Assembly (NCBI RefSeq): GCF_963576675.1
Contig: NC_088913.1
Span: 21,960,001-22,024,000 of the forward strand
Source of the DNA: Euphorbia lathyris
Taxonomy: Eukaryota; Streptophyta; Magnoliopsida; Malpighiales; Euphorbiaceae
DNA: 64,000 nucleotides
Direction of reading: 5' to 3'
Of the stretch, positions 12,410-24,900 are shown one piece after another. The translations under genes were made by a program, and so were the position numbers. Below the pieces are notes generated by a model. The model was given only the letters and a program-made list of their open reading frames with translations. It did no database searches and was not told the DNA's origin. The first letter of the stretch is position 1. Every line of letters begins with the position of its first letter.

Positions 12410-13965
12410 AACCTCCTCGCACTTAAAACTTTACTTGTCCCCAAGTAAACTAAAAACTAAACCCGCCATCACAAGCAAGCTAGAAAACCTCCCAGTTTGA
12501 CTAGGTGCTTGACACAATTTCGAGCATCTATAATTACATGCATTCGGAAATACAAAGTAGAGACACGATATCCAAAAGCCGCATTTCAATTATCATAGGT
12601 CATAGTTTTAAGCAAAAGGACACATGTTCAATTAAACGAGCTTGAGGGGATCGCTAAGTAAAACACCTCACCATAGGTAGTTCACTCATTCACACAATTT
12701 TGGTGGCTAAAGTGTTTACTCTCGGCTTATGTTCTTGCTTAGGATTACGTTGATTTTGCACGTTCATCCGAGTTCCTCTACTATGCTACATGATTCCAAT
12801 GATATCAAAAATAGCCTCTAATCGGGGTTGTAATGTGGTTAGAGGGTTAAAGGTACAACAAGGGTTAAAAGTTCTAGCGCTACAAAAACAAAGTTAAAAT
12901 GGCTTTAGCAAATATGAAGTGACTGAGCTTTTTATTTATCCCTTATTTTTTTCTTTTTGGGATGTTTTCTTGAGACGTTTTTGATTTTTTTAAGAACTGG
13001 GGAATGAAGTTCTTCCCTTTTGTTCGTCTCTTTTCTTTTCTTCTCTTTTTTTTTCTGTTTTTCTCTTTTTTTTCTTTTTGGGATAGTGATGCTCATTCAC
13101 TTCTTTGCCTTTTTGGCTTGCTATTGTAATGCCATAAACAAAGATAAAGCGCTAGAAGAAAACAAAGGCTCAATTTGAGCTTTGCAAAAATGTTGGGTTA
13201 AGTAGCAAACCAAATTGTGGTTTGCAAAAATAGGTTAGAACGACAGAAAAATCTATAAACTACAAAAATTTAGGCTCAAAGGGGCTTCCTAGAGTGGATG
13301 AAAAAGAGAAAATAAGGTAACGAAAAGGGTTAATTCTAATGAGGCTGATTCATCGTTTATCATCTCAGATCATTGCATGTAGGTTCAACACAGTATTAGG
13401 TGCAAAATCTGTAATCTTTCACAAGTCAAAGCATTCACACAAAAATGTCAAGAAAAAGAGCTTTTTGATGTTCGCTCTTAGGCTCAAATTCAACTCACAA
13501 TTCTTTGGGTTTCAATTTTGTGTTTACTAGTTTTCCCCAAACTCAAGTTTAATGTCACATGCCTTCAATTCTTAAGTTATCTACCTAAGTAATGATTTTA
13601 GCATTTCTTCAAAAGTAGGGTCTAAATGCAAACTTTAGCTCATGCTTTTACAGATACAAGGGTTGTGTCCTACACCTAAACTAGTTGTCATGTAATTTTA
13701 GATTCGGTTCTCAGCCCTCAAAGACAAATAACGAAGTTTAGATTCGAAGGAGGTTCACGGTTTTAGGTCCTAAGCATGCAAAAACATAAACAAAACCCAA
13801 AAACTCTAAACTAAACTAGACACGATGCAACAAAAATTTAAAATTTATACAATTTTTGTAAGTTTGTCTACCCCTCCTCCTCACACTAAAAATATGCAAT
13901 AAGTTCCAACATTGCATCTCAAATCATAAAGAGCAAGTCTAAAGAGTTAGGGTGGAGAAGACAAC
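12410..13965 (-). mobile_element. Athila-like 3' untranslated region and PPT; no env-like gene
   Basis: This lies between the integrase stop and the 3' LTR. Reading minus, it ends with the purine tract GCGAGGAGGTT (12410-12420) against the LTR. A pyrimidine-rich stretch occurs at about 12940-13080 on the plus strand. Many Athila elements carry an env-like ORF here; no minus-strand frame of useful length is present. The plus frame at 13339-13530 has no recognisable features. Confidence 0.6.
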
Positions 13966-16900
13966 TTACTGATCATCTTGAAGACGGAGGATTTGGACAC
14001 CCGAAGTGTCTTTACCAAGATAAAGTTTGAGTCGATGTCCATTTACTTTCTGGGTGGTTCCATCATTCAACATAATCTCAACCATACCGGAGGGATGTGC
14101 ATCAAGAACTGAGAATGGTCCATACCATCTACTCTTGAGCTTGCCAGGGAAGAATCTCAATCGGGAGTTATAAAGCAGCACTTGGTCGCCTTTTTGGAAG
14201 GTTTTCCGCTGTACTTTTTTATCGTGCACCCTCTTGGTTCGTTCTTTGTACAGTTTGGCATTCTCGTAAGAGTTATATCGGAGCTCATCTAGTTCATGCA
14301 GTTGTGTTAACCGTAGGTCACCTGAAAGTTTAGGGTCAAAGTTTAGAAATTTAAGCTCCCAATAAGCTTTGTGCTCTAATTCAACAGGCAAGTGACAAGA
14401 TTTCCCGAAAACTAAACGGTAGGGGGACATTCCTATGGGAGTCTTGAATGCTGTCCAGTATGCCCAAAGAGCATCGTCCAGTTTAAGACTCCAATATTTT
14501 CTAGCATTCCCCACCGTTTTCTCAAGAATGCGTTTTAGCTCTCTGTTTGACACTTCTACCTGACCACTTGTCTGAGGATGGTAAGGTGTTGTGACCCTAT
14601 GGGCTACGCCATACTTTTGGAGCAACGTGTCAAACTGCTTATTACAGAAATGGGATCCCCCATCACTAATGATAGTCCGGGGGGCTCCAAATCTGGTAAA
14701 GATATTATTTTTCAGGAATTTTATCACTACTCGAGCATCATTTGTGGGTAAGGCTTCGGCCTCTACCCATTTAGAGATATAATCAACCGCGACAAGAATG
14801 TATTGGTTGGTGTGTGACATAGGGAAAGGTCCCATAAAGTCTATGCCCCAAACATTAAATAGCTCACAGACGAGTATGCCTTGTTGAAGCATCTCATTCC
14901 TCCTAGAAATATTCCCTACTCTCTGACATGCATCACAGTATTTAATGTAACTATTGACATCACTATGCATTTGTGGCCACCAAAGCCCACTTTGGAGAAT
15001 TTTTGCCACTGTCCTATCTGGCCCAAAGTGGCCGCCTGGTTCCCTAGAGTGGCACATGTTAATCACTGACTCTACCTCCTCCTCAGGTATACATCTCCTA
15101 ATCATGCCATCGGTGCAGAATCAAAATAAATAAGGTTCTTCCCAAAAATATTGTTTGCTTTCAAACAAAAACTTACGTCTTTTGTTTGCATCTAAATCAA
15201 GAGGAAGAATGTTACCGACTTTGTAGTTTGCGATGTCTGCAAACCAGGGGAGAGTTTTTACCGAATATAACGTTTCATCCGGGAATACCTCCTTGATTGC
15301 CTCATGCTCTAAGGATTGCTGATCTGACTCTAACCTGGATAGGTGGTCTGCTATCACGTTTTCCACCCCTTTCTTGTCTCTGATCTCGATGTCAAATTCT
15401 TGGAGTAGTAAGATCCAACGGATCAGCCTAGGTTTTGCATCCTGCTTGCTCATCAGATATCTCAAGGCTGCATGGTCAGTAAAAAAAATTACCTTAGACA
15501 GCACCAAATAAGATCTAAATTTGTCAAAGGCAAACACTACGGCTAGCAATTCCTTTTCAGTTATTGAATAATTCTGTTGTGCATCATTTAAGGTTTTGCT
15601 AGCATAGAAGATTGGGCGAAAAAGTTTATCTACCCTCTGCCCAAGACAGGCTCCTACAGCCAGATCACTGGCATCGCACATTAACTCAAAGGGAAGGGAC
15701 CAATCCGGGCTGACCATAATGGGTGCTTCAATTAATTTCTTTTTCAGTAATTTAAATGCAAGCATACATTCTTTATTGAAATTAAAATCAGCATCTTTCA
15801 GTAATAATTGAGTGAGAGGTTTAGTGATTTTGGAAAAGTCTTTTATGAACCGTCTATAAAACCCCGCATGTCCTAAAAAGCTCATAACCAATTTCACATT
15901 GGTAGGAGGTGGCAGTTTTTCAATTACCTCAATTTTTGCTGGATCGACCTTGATCCCCTTCCCCGACACCTTGTGTCCTAATACTATACAATTTTGGACC
16001 ATAAACTGGCACTTTTCTCAATTGAGTGCTAAGTTTTTGTCTTCACAACGTTCTAAGACTCGGTCCAAGTTTTCAAGACATTGGTCGAAAGTAGGTCCTA
16101 CAACATTAAAATCATCCATGAAAATTTCTAGGAACTCCTCGACCATGTCAGAAAACATAGCCATCATACAACGTTGGAATGTGGCAGGGGCATTACATAA
16201 TCCAAAAGGCATCCGCCTATATGCGAAAGTCCCATAGGGGCAAGTGAATGTGGTTTTCTCTTGATCCAAAGGGTCCATAAGAATTTGCATATAGCCGGAT
16301 AGCCCATCTAAAGTACAGAAAAATGCGTGCCCTGCCAATTGTTCCAACATTTGATCAATAAATGGTAAAGGAAAGTGGTCTTTACGGGTGGCCTCGTTTA
16401 ATTTCCTATAATCTATGCATACACGCCAACCCGTAACCTTTCTAGTTGGGATTAATTCCCCTTTTTCATTTTCCATTACCGTTGTTCCCCCTTTTTTGGG
16501 CACGCATTGAACCGGGCTTACCCATTGGCTATCAGAAATCGAAAAGATGATACCTGCGTCGAGGAGTTTTATAACCTCGGTTTTTACCACCTCTTTCATG
16601 TTAGGGTTGAGCCGTCGTTGAGGTTGGGTGGATGGCTTGATCTCTTCCTCAAGGAAAATTCTATGTGTGCAGATTTTGGGGTCGATGCCTTTGATGTCGT
16701 GGATCGACCATCCAAAGGCCCCCTTATGTTGCATCAGCACCTCCACCGATTTTTCTTCCTGTTCAACTGTCAACAAAGAAGAAACAATAACGGGTAAATC
16801 TGTGGGAGGTTGAAGAAAAACATATTTCAGGTTGTTGGGTAAGGGCTTAAGCTCCAATTTTAGAGGTTCCTCTAACGAGGTTTTAGGTTTAGGTTTGATC

Positions 16901-18414
16901 TCACGATCAAGGTCCTCTTTTCTACCCTTAACCCAATAACATTTTTCAGGTGGGAGATCTTCAAATGGTTCATTTGAGTTTTCACATTCCTCACCACCTA
17001 GACCGAGTTCTAAAGAGGATTTTCTTATGTTAAGGTCAACTTCCTCAATACATTCATCTATTAGCGCATCTACAAAGTTACAACTTTTGGAGCGTTCTTG
17101 AGGAAATTTCATAGACTCATAAACGTTAAATGTTACCTCTTCATCCTGCACCCTTAGGACCAGTTTACCTCCATGGACGTCTATCAGTGTCCTACCGGTT
17201 GCAAGAAATGATCTCCCAAGAAGAATGGGGACGGAGTCATCTTCTTCCATGTCGAGGACCACAAAATCGACCGGGAAGATCAGTTTGTCCACCTTCACCA
17301 ATACATCTTCAACTATGCCTCTAGGCCATGTGATCGACCTGTCCGCCAGCTGCAGTGTCATGTTTGTCGGTTTAGGCTCTCCGAGTCCCAATTTCCTGAA
17401 AATTGATAAAGGCATAAGATTAATACTTGCTCCTAAATCGCATAATGCCCTATCTATGTGCATGTTGCCTATCCTACACGGGATGGTAAAGCTCCCTTGA
17501 TCTTTAAGCTTGGGGGGTAATTTATGGGTGATTATGGCCGAGCATTGTTCTGTTAAAGCCACTATCTCATTTTCCCCAAACTTTTTCTTTTTCGACAACA
17601 TGTCTTTAAGAAATTTTGCATAGTTCGGCATCTCCTCTAGTTCTTCCATTAATGGAATGTTTATTTCTAATCTACTAAGGATTTCCGAAAACCGAGCAAA
17701 TTTCTTATCTAGGTTGGCCTTTTTCTGCTTCTGAGGGAATTGCAGTTTTGGTGTATAAGGCCTAACTACTTTTTCTACAGCTACTTCAGGAGCTGGAGTT
17801 TCAGATGCGGGACCGGGGTTGCTTACCACTTCCGGTTCCCTACTTACCTGAGGTGACGGATACGTTTGCGATGGAGGTTCCACGAGTGTGTCCACTTCCT
17901 TGCCGCTCCTTAGGGCGATGGCGTGAATTGCCTCTTCTTGTAAGAGGAATGCCTCTTGGCATTCCCTTTCTTCTTGTCTGATTGTGGCAAGTTGGTTACT
18001 CAGGGTCCTGCATGCCTCCTCGTTGGCTGCCAGTCGGACGGATATCTCTCTTAAGAGGGTCATTATTCCTTCTGAGTACTCTGTTTGCCTGCCATAAAAA
18101 TCAGAGTTAGAATGGGGACATGGAAGGGTATCCACGGGTGCCATGTAGGGCGCCGGTGGATATCGTGTGTGCTCCTGATCGTAGTAGTTGTAAGTTGAGG
18201 GTTCAGAATTATACCTTTGATGATTACCCAAATAACTTACATTCTCACCTCTAGGTACGTAATAGTTGATGTGGCATACCCTACCGGGGTGATTCTGGCC
18301 GCATCTCCCGCAAAATGGTGTCCTCGGTTGGTTATTATGGCTGTATGAGGCCACGAGGAAATCCATTTTTGTGTTAAGATCGTTCATGGACGAATCTGAC
18401 GCTCTGTTGTCCAT
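13966..18414 (-). pseudogene. Athila-like gag(C-term)-protease-RT-RNase H-integrase, two in-frame TGA
   Basis: One continuous reading frame interrupted only by TGA at 16018-16020 and 15121-15123. Segment 1 (18414-16018, 798 aa) has a zinc knuckle C35-C38-H42-C47, a protease with DLGAS at 326-330, and RT with FMDD at 765-768. Segment 2 (to 15121) completes RT (LGHKVSGKGI) and carries RNase H (CDASD, TDHAAL). Segment 3 (15105-13966) is integrase with an HHCC finger (H19, H26, C57, C60) and D89, D148, E184 in DD35E spacing, ending in the basic [14 protein letters not shown] region. The first TGA falls where the family usually has Trp. The gag capsid domain expected before the knuckle is absent; the leader runs straight from the PBS to ATG at 18414. 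It makes no full polyprotein unless TGA is read through. Confidence 0.9.
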
Positions 18415-18640
18415 AGTTGCTGGAAGAACGATTTTTATAAGTACAAGTAATGTTACAGATTTTAAGTAATCAACAAGTATTTATGTATACAGGTATAAGT
18501 TATTATAAACAAGTATATATATAAACAAGTATAAATGATATTAACAAAGAATATATTCACAAAGAATGCCTAAACTAACAAATCGACCTTTGGTTCGATA
18601 TTGCAGAAGAAATAAATCCCCGGCAACGGCACCAAAAACT
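18415..18640 (-). other. Athila-like leader with tRNA-Asp-type PBS
   Basis: Reading minus, the LTR end GCGCATCA (18641) is followed by AGTTTT and then TGGTGCCGTTGCCGGGGA (18617-18634). That is one base from the tRNA-Asp primer site usual in Athila elements. About 200 bp of AT-rich leader with an AAGTAT-like repeat precede the ATG at 18414. This fixes the element's orientation. Confidence 0.85.
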
Positions 18641-19450
18641 TGATGCGCCCTCACCTACGTTAGAGATGAGAACTCACTAAGGGATAAGTGTACCCCGTCG
18701 TTATCAAGTAATAAATTTCTGGTTAAGTCCAGGTTATCGTCCACAGGATTTATTTCTGCAAGTATCGAGCTACTTGGTTTCAGGCGTTATCTAGGCTTAG
18801 GGGGGTTTTGAGTTGGTTTTTCTAAGTTAATCTACTCCTAGGTTGATTTATACTATTCCTAGCTAAGTTATCTGATTCTAACTAAGTTATTCTACGCCTA
18901 ATTAAGTTACTCTACCCCTAATTAAGCTAAACTACTCCTAAGTGATCTTTTACCAATGCAATTAACCGAAGGAACATGAAGGGATACGATGATAATGAGA
19001 ATAGATTGTTAAGCAATTGATTTAGAACCTAAGTCACTTGTGTCCGAGGCGATTAACCCGACCTATCCTCCTAAAGTCCCTAGTTCGTGATTCCCTTGTA
19101 TGGCCGAAACTAGCTCTAAGGCTCAGTAATTTGGGCTTAATCTTCTATAGGGTCGTCAATCCTATAGGCACTGACTAGGTCAGATTCAGCTCGCAATATG
19201 TGCCAACTTGATTTTGGGATTATCGAATGAGTTAAACCAATCAGACAAAGCGTAAGACAAAGATTAAAACATTAAAACAATTGAATAAACAAGAACTATA
19301 ATATATATCAAAGATGGAAATTATTGTCACGAAGTTACAATAAGCCTAAAATTCATAACATGTATCAGAGGCTAGACAGAATGTAAAAGAAGAAAAATCC
19401 CTTTCAGGGAACCTGTCTACCAATGCAGGCGTCTTTCTAGGACTTAAGGA
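18641..19450 (-). mobile_element. Athila-like 5' LTR fragment, left arm of palindrome
   Basis: These 810 bp correspond to the terminal half of the LTR (aligned to 10861-11551 plus about 120 bp lost there). The U3 half, including the GC palindromes, is missing. At 19450 (GACTTAAGGA) the sequence turns into an inverted copy of itself. Confidence 0.85.
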
Positions 19451-20357
19451 TTCACCTTGAGAAATCCTCTCCACCTCCTCCATATCCTTCAAACCTCCAT
19501 TGAAGATACCTCCGAAGCTCCGTTTACCGAGGATTGCTCAAGCTCCATCCTTAAGTCCTAGAAAGACGCTTGCATTGGTAGACAGGTTCCCTGAAAGCGA
19601 TTTTTCTTCTTTTACATTCTGTCTAGCCTCTGATACATGTTATGAATTCTAGGCTTATTGTAACTTCGTGACAATAATTTCCATCTTTGATATATATTAT
19701 AGTTCTTGTTTATTCAATTGTTTTAATGTTTTAATCTTTGTCTTACGCTTTGTCTGATTAGTTTAACTCATTCGATAATCCCAAAATCAAGTTGGCACAT
19801 ATTGCGAGCTGAATCTGACCTAGTCAGTGCCTATAGGATTGACGACCCTATAGATGATTAAGCCCAAATTACTGAGCCTTAGAGCTAGTTTCGGCCTTAC
19901 AAGGGAATCACGAACTAGGGACTTTAGGAGGATAGGTCGGGTTAATCGCCTCGGACACAAGTGACTTAGGTTCTAAATCAATTGCTTAACAATCTATTCT
20001 CATTATCATCGTATCCCTTCATGTTCCTTCGGTTAATTGCATTGGTAAAAGATCACTTAGGAGTAGTTTAGCTTAATTAGGGGTAGAGTAACTTAATTAG
20101 GCGTAGAATAACTTAGTTAGAATCAGATAACTTAGCTAGGAATAATATAAATCAACCTAGGAGTAGATTAACTTAGAAAAACCAACTCAAAACCCCCCTA
20201 AGCCTAGATAACGCCTGGAACCAAGTAGCTCGATACTTGCAGAAATAAATCCTGTGGACGATAACCTGGACTTAACTAGAAATTTATTACTTGATAACGA
20301 CGGGGTACACTTATCCCTTAGTGAGTTCTCATCTCTAACGTAGGTGAGGGCGCATCA
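19451..20357 (+). repeat. Inverted LTR copy, right arm and loop of 1.7-kb palindrome
   Basis: 19548-20357 is the near-perfect reverse complement of 18641-19450; by reading I see only scattered single-base differences. The 97-bp loop (19451-19547) is itself the inverse of 11551-11643 of the 3' LTR, so the right half is simply a longer LTR piece in opposite orientation. It ends exactly at the LTR terminus (GCGCATCA, 20357) and is followed by unrelated sequence, not by a PBS. Confidence 0.85.
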
Positions 20358-20422
20358 GGCTTCTTATCTGCCGCTTCGCCTTCGCTAGTTTAAGTAGCAG
20401 AAGAAATAGTTTGGTCGCCAGC

Positions 20423-20816
20423 TTATCCTCGAGGCTCTCCAGTCTGTCAACTCAGTGGACTCCTTCTCTAAGGTTCTTTTTTATCTCATAAGAGGTAAGG
20501 TTTTACCATCTTTACTCCGTATGCCATTCATGAAAATGGGTTTTGAGTTTTATGTATTGTACTGATGATAGTTGTAGTTGCAATTTAGGTATTTAAGTGT
20601 TCATATAAGTACTGATTCTTTATAGTTTAAATCAATATAATCATATGTTCTTGTACCTAACATAAAGTGTTTCTCAACTGTTTGTGTTTTTTTTATTTGA
20701 AAATCATGCTCAACAATGACTTAGTCCTATCTTTAGATGTTTAACAATCATGCTCAACATAATGACTTGGTCTCAACACTTTGTGGGGAAAATGCTTTAT
20801 ACAGATCAGACACTCT
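20423..20816 (+). repeat. Direct repeat, left copy
   Basis: From GCTTATCC to GACACTCT. It matches 21355-21748 with small indels and substitutions, about 932 bp apart, and includes the same possible splice donor. Confidence 0.8.
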
Positions 20817-21354
20817 TTTTTTGTTATTGAAATTCAATTCTAGAATGGTTTATACATGTTATCTTGAATGAGGCTCTTGACTGAACTGTATTTCATCTTT
20901 AAGGACCTATTAGATATTGTCTAGATTGTTAAGCTCTTAGCATTTTGGCTCTATGAATCCTTGTGTTTCCTCTGGGTTGGGTTAAGTCTTACAATTATAA
21001 GGATACCAGATTTTCTGATATTATCTACTCTGCAGACATTTTGACAAAGCAATCTGTGCAGAATTCATTTTAAAATAAATTTATAAAGTGTAACCGTGTC
21101 TTTCTAGGATGTATGGTTGAGACTCGTGTGTCTTTCTTTAATAGTATAAGGTACAAAAATACTCCTAAAGTTATCAGTCAAGAGCAATAATACCCTAACG
21201 TTAAAAATGGTACAATTAAGTGCCTAAGGTTGACAACTAGTCCAAATTTAGAAAAATTTGACAAATCCTTCAACTTTGTTCATAATTCAGTTTTCTCTAT
21301 GCCATATGATGAAATATCATGTGAATCTTTCAAATTTCTTGAAATATATAGGCC

Positions 21355-21748
21355 GCTTATCCTAGAGGCTCTCCAGTCTATCAACTCAGTGGTCTCTGTT
21401 CTCTGAGGTTCTTTCTATCTCGTAAGAGGTAAGGTTTTACCGTCTTTACTCCGTATGCCATTCATGAAAATGTGTTTTGAGTTTTATGTATTGTACTGAT
21501 AGTTGTAGTCGCAATTTTTGGATTTAAGTGTTCATATATGTACTGATTTTTTTATAGTTTAAATCAATATAATCATATTTTCTTGTACCTAACATAAAGT
21601 GTTTCTCAACTGTTTGTGTTTTTTTCATTTAAAAATCATGCTCAACAGTGACTTAGTCCTATCTTTTAGATGTTTAACAATCATGCTCAACATATGACTT
21701 GGTCTCAACATTTTCTGGCCAAAATGCTTTACACAGATCAGACACTCT
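21355..21748 (+). repeat. Direct repeat, right copy
   Basis: Second copy of 20423-20816, lying immediately upstream of the TNP2 first coding exon. Confidence 0.8.
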
Positions 21749-21932
21749 CTTATTATGCTGCTCTATTATGTTTACCTTTGCATCTTTCGCAAGTCAGCAT
21801 GTTGCTACCTTGGCAGGAACAATTATTCGTACTTCCTCAATGTTATATTTTACTATTTCAAAACAATTCGGCTGAATTTTTGGGATTAATTTCTAGTTCA
21901 TTCATTTTGTATAGGCCTGATTTTTGTTTGTA

Positions 21933-24900
21933 ATGGATCGTGATGATAAAATTTGGTTGGATTCTCCGAAGTATAGTGACGAGTATGTTAATGGAGTAAA
22001 TTCATTTGTTGATAATGTATTTGCCAAGTATGCCGACGGAGACCAAGTGAAATGTCCGTGTAAAAAATGTTACAACCGCAAATGGCTTTCTCGAGATCAA
22101 TTGTATGATCATCTAATATGGAATGGTCCATAGCCAGTTTTATGTGATTGGATTTATCAAGTTACTGATGAAAATATACATGGAGATGTGGATGAGCTTA
22201 ACCATACTTTGGAAAGTGATTGTGGGGATGATTTGAATACAATGCTACATAATACCTTTAGGCATATAGGTGACCAAATGGAACAAAATGAAGGTGGAGG
22301 TAGATATGGAAAAAATGTTGAAGCCAAAAAATTTTACAACCTTCTTGAGGATGGAAAACAACCATTGTATCCTGGTTGTGATAAGTTTTCTAAGTTGAAG
22401 TTCATAATCCGACTTTATCTTTGGAAGTGTACCTATGGTGTTAGTGAGGCTGCATTTTCAGAACTTCTCGGTTTGATTCGTGAAGTTTTTCCCCATGCAG
22501 ATGTACCTAAATCCTTTAATGATGCAAAGTGTGTCATTAAAGATTTGGGTCTTGATTATAAAAAAAATACATGCATGTCCTAACGATTGCATGTTGTATT
22601 GGGGTGAAAATGAAAATGACATTGCTTGCAAAGTATGTGGCAGTTCAAGGTGGAAAGTTAAAGAAGGCGAGATTGTGCCTAGAGAGAATGGGGGTAAAAC
22701 AAAGTCTTCCAAAGTAGCTGCAAAAGTGATGAGATATTTTCCCTTAAAACCAAGGCTACAACGTATGTTCATGTGCAAAGAATATTCTGAATTGATGGTG
22801 TGGCATGCTAGAGCACGAAAAAATGATGGGAAGTTGAGACATACAGCTGATGGTAAGGCTTGGAAGGTTATGGATTCTATGTATCCGAAATTTTCAGGTG
22901 AGCATCGTAATGTGAGGTTGGGTTTAGCTTTTGATGGTTTTAACCCTTTTCGAACAATGAGTATCTCCCATAGCACTTGGCCAATTGTGTTAGTGAATTA
23001 TAATCTACCCCCTTGGCTAAGTATGAAACCAGAAAATTTAATTCTATCGACTCTAATTCCCGGCCCCAGTTCGCCCGGAAACAATATTGATGTGTACATG
23101 CAGCCTTTGATCAAAGAGTTAAATGAATTGTGGGGTATAGGGTTGGAAACCTATGATGCACTAGCTAATGAAACATTTGTGATGCGAGCAATTCTACTTT
23201 GGACAATTAGTGATTTTTCGGCCTATGCAATGTTATCTGGATGGAGCACTAAAGGCAAACTTGCTTGCCCTAATTGCCATTACAATACTTCCTCAACCTA
23301 CTTGAATCATAGTAGGAAAACGGTTTATTTGAACCATAGGAAGTTTCTTGATCCTGGCCATGAATGGAGGTTGGATAAGCGTAGATTCAATGGTAATGTT
23401 GAAGAGGGAAGTGCTCCTATTGAATTGTCTGGGATGGAAATTGATCACTTATTGCATGACTATGTCAATGTGTTTGGGAAAGAAAAGAAGAATCGAAAGG
23501 CTAGGTTTGATGTTCCTTGGAGGAAGAAATCTATTCTATTTGAACTTCCTTATTGGAAACACAACATCTCGCATCACAATCTTGATGTTATGCATATTGA
23601 GAAAAATGTATGCGATAACATTATAGGGACTTTATTAAATATTCCTGGGAAGACTAAAGACCATCTGAAAGCTCGTTTAGATTTACAAGATATGGGTATT
23701 AGAAAGGTATTGCATCCTACTCATTCTGATGACGGGATAAAAAAGAATTATGGGCCTTCCCGTTTTGATATGACAAATGAAGATAAAGAAATGTTTTGTT
23801 CAGTGTTAAAAAATGCCAAATTTCCATATGGTTGTGCATCCAATATTGGTCGTTGTGTGCAAATGAATGAGAGAAAAATTTCTGGATATAAGAGTCACGA
23901 TGCTCATTTCATCCTTCAATATTTACTCCAGTTTTCTATGAAGAAAACTTTGAAGCGTGAGGTAGCTATACCTTTGATTAGGTTGGGCGGATTCTTCAAA
24001 GCAATGTGTAGCAAAGTTGTTGAACCTGAAGATTTAAAGAAATTGCAAAATGATATTGCTTTGACACTTTGCCAACTTGAGATGATTTTTCCCCCATCAT
24101 TCTTTGATATAATGGTTCACTTGCCGATTCATTTGACCAAAGAAGTCGAGCTTGGAGGTCCGGTGCATAATAGATGGATGTTCCCAATAGAGAGGTATTT
24201 AGGAAAGTTAAAGTCATATGTTCGCAATAGGAGTAAACCAGAAGGGTCCATAGCTGAAGGATACTTGGCAGAAGAATGTTTAACATTTTGTTCTAGATAT
24301 TTGAGTGATGGAACGAAGACGAATCGATTAGCAGTCTTTAATTCTGTTGGTTCCATAGTAAAAAATGTTGGTTCCCCTATAGGGACAAGGAGAAACAAAA
24401 ATGGAAAATCATTTCATTTGGAGGATGATATATGGAATGAAGCGCATCGGTATATTCTTTTCAACTCCGGGAATGACGATGTGGAGAAATATATCGAGTA
24501 AGATTCTTATCTAGTAATATTCAAATTATGTATTTAGACATTTACTTTAATTAGTGAGAAGTCTTTTATTGTTAATATGTAGGGAGCATCGTCATATTTT
24601 CGAAGGTCGTGGAACTACAAAAAGATACAAAAGAGCACAAGGTCATAGTATAGAATTTCATAAGTGGTTTAAGGAGGAGATTGAAAAGAAAAATTCAGTT
24701 TCAGTTGAGATATCATGCTTCGCAAAGGGGCCTAATCGATCTGCAAAAAAAACACAGTGGATATGTGATTAATGGGTATAGATTCCACACCAAGAAAAGA
24801 GATCATAATTGTACCACTCAAAATAGTGGTGTGTTTTTTACAGCCTTAACAACAAGTTTTGCAAGTTCAAAAGACCGAAATCCAGTGGTGGGGAATGTTG

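Larger units (their letters stand above)
20358..21932 (+). other. Leader region upstream of TNP2
   Basis: No gene is seen. Two roughly 394-bp direct repeats (separate entries) flank AT-rich spacer. In the right copy, CGTAAGAG|GTAAGG (about 21420-21434) looks like a splice donor and TTTTGTATAG (21905-21914) like an acceptor just before the TNP2 ATG, suggesting a 5'-UTR intron. The CACTA 5' terminal repeat expected from the 3' end (CACTACACCA) is not found here; the 5' end may have been lost at the Athila junction. Confidence 0.5.

Noticed and set aside
12410..13965. Env-like gene expected in some Athila elements
   Set aside because: No minus-strand frame of useful length and no signal peptide or membrane segment seen.
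22458..22976. 172-codon minus-strand frame
   Set aside because: Opposite-strand shadow of the TNP2 core, which has clear domain matches on plus.
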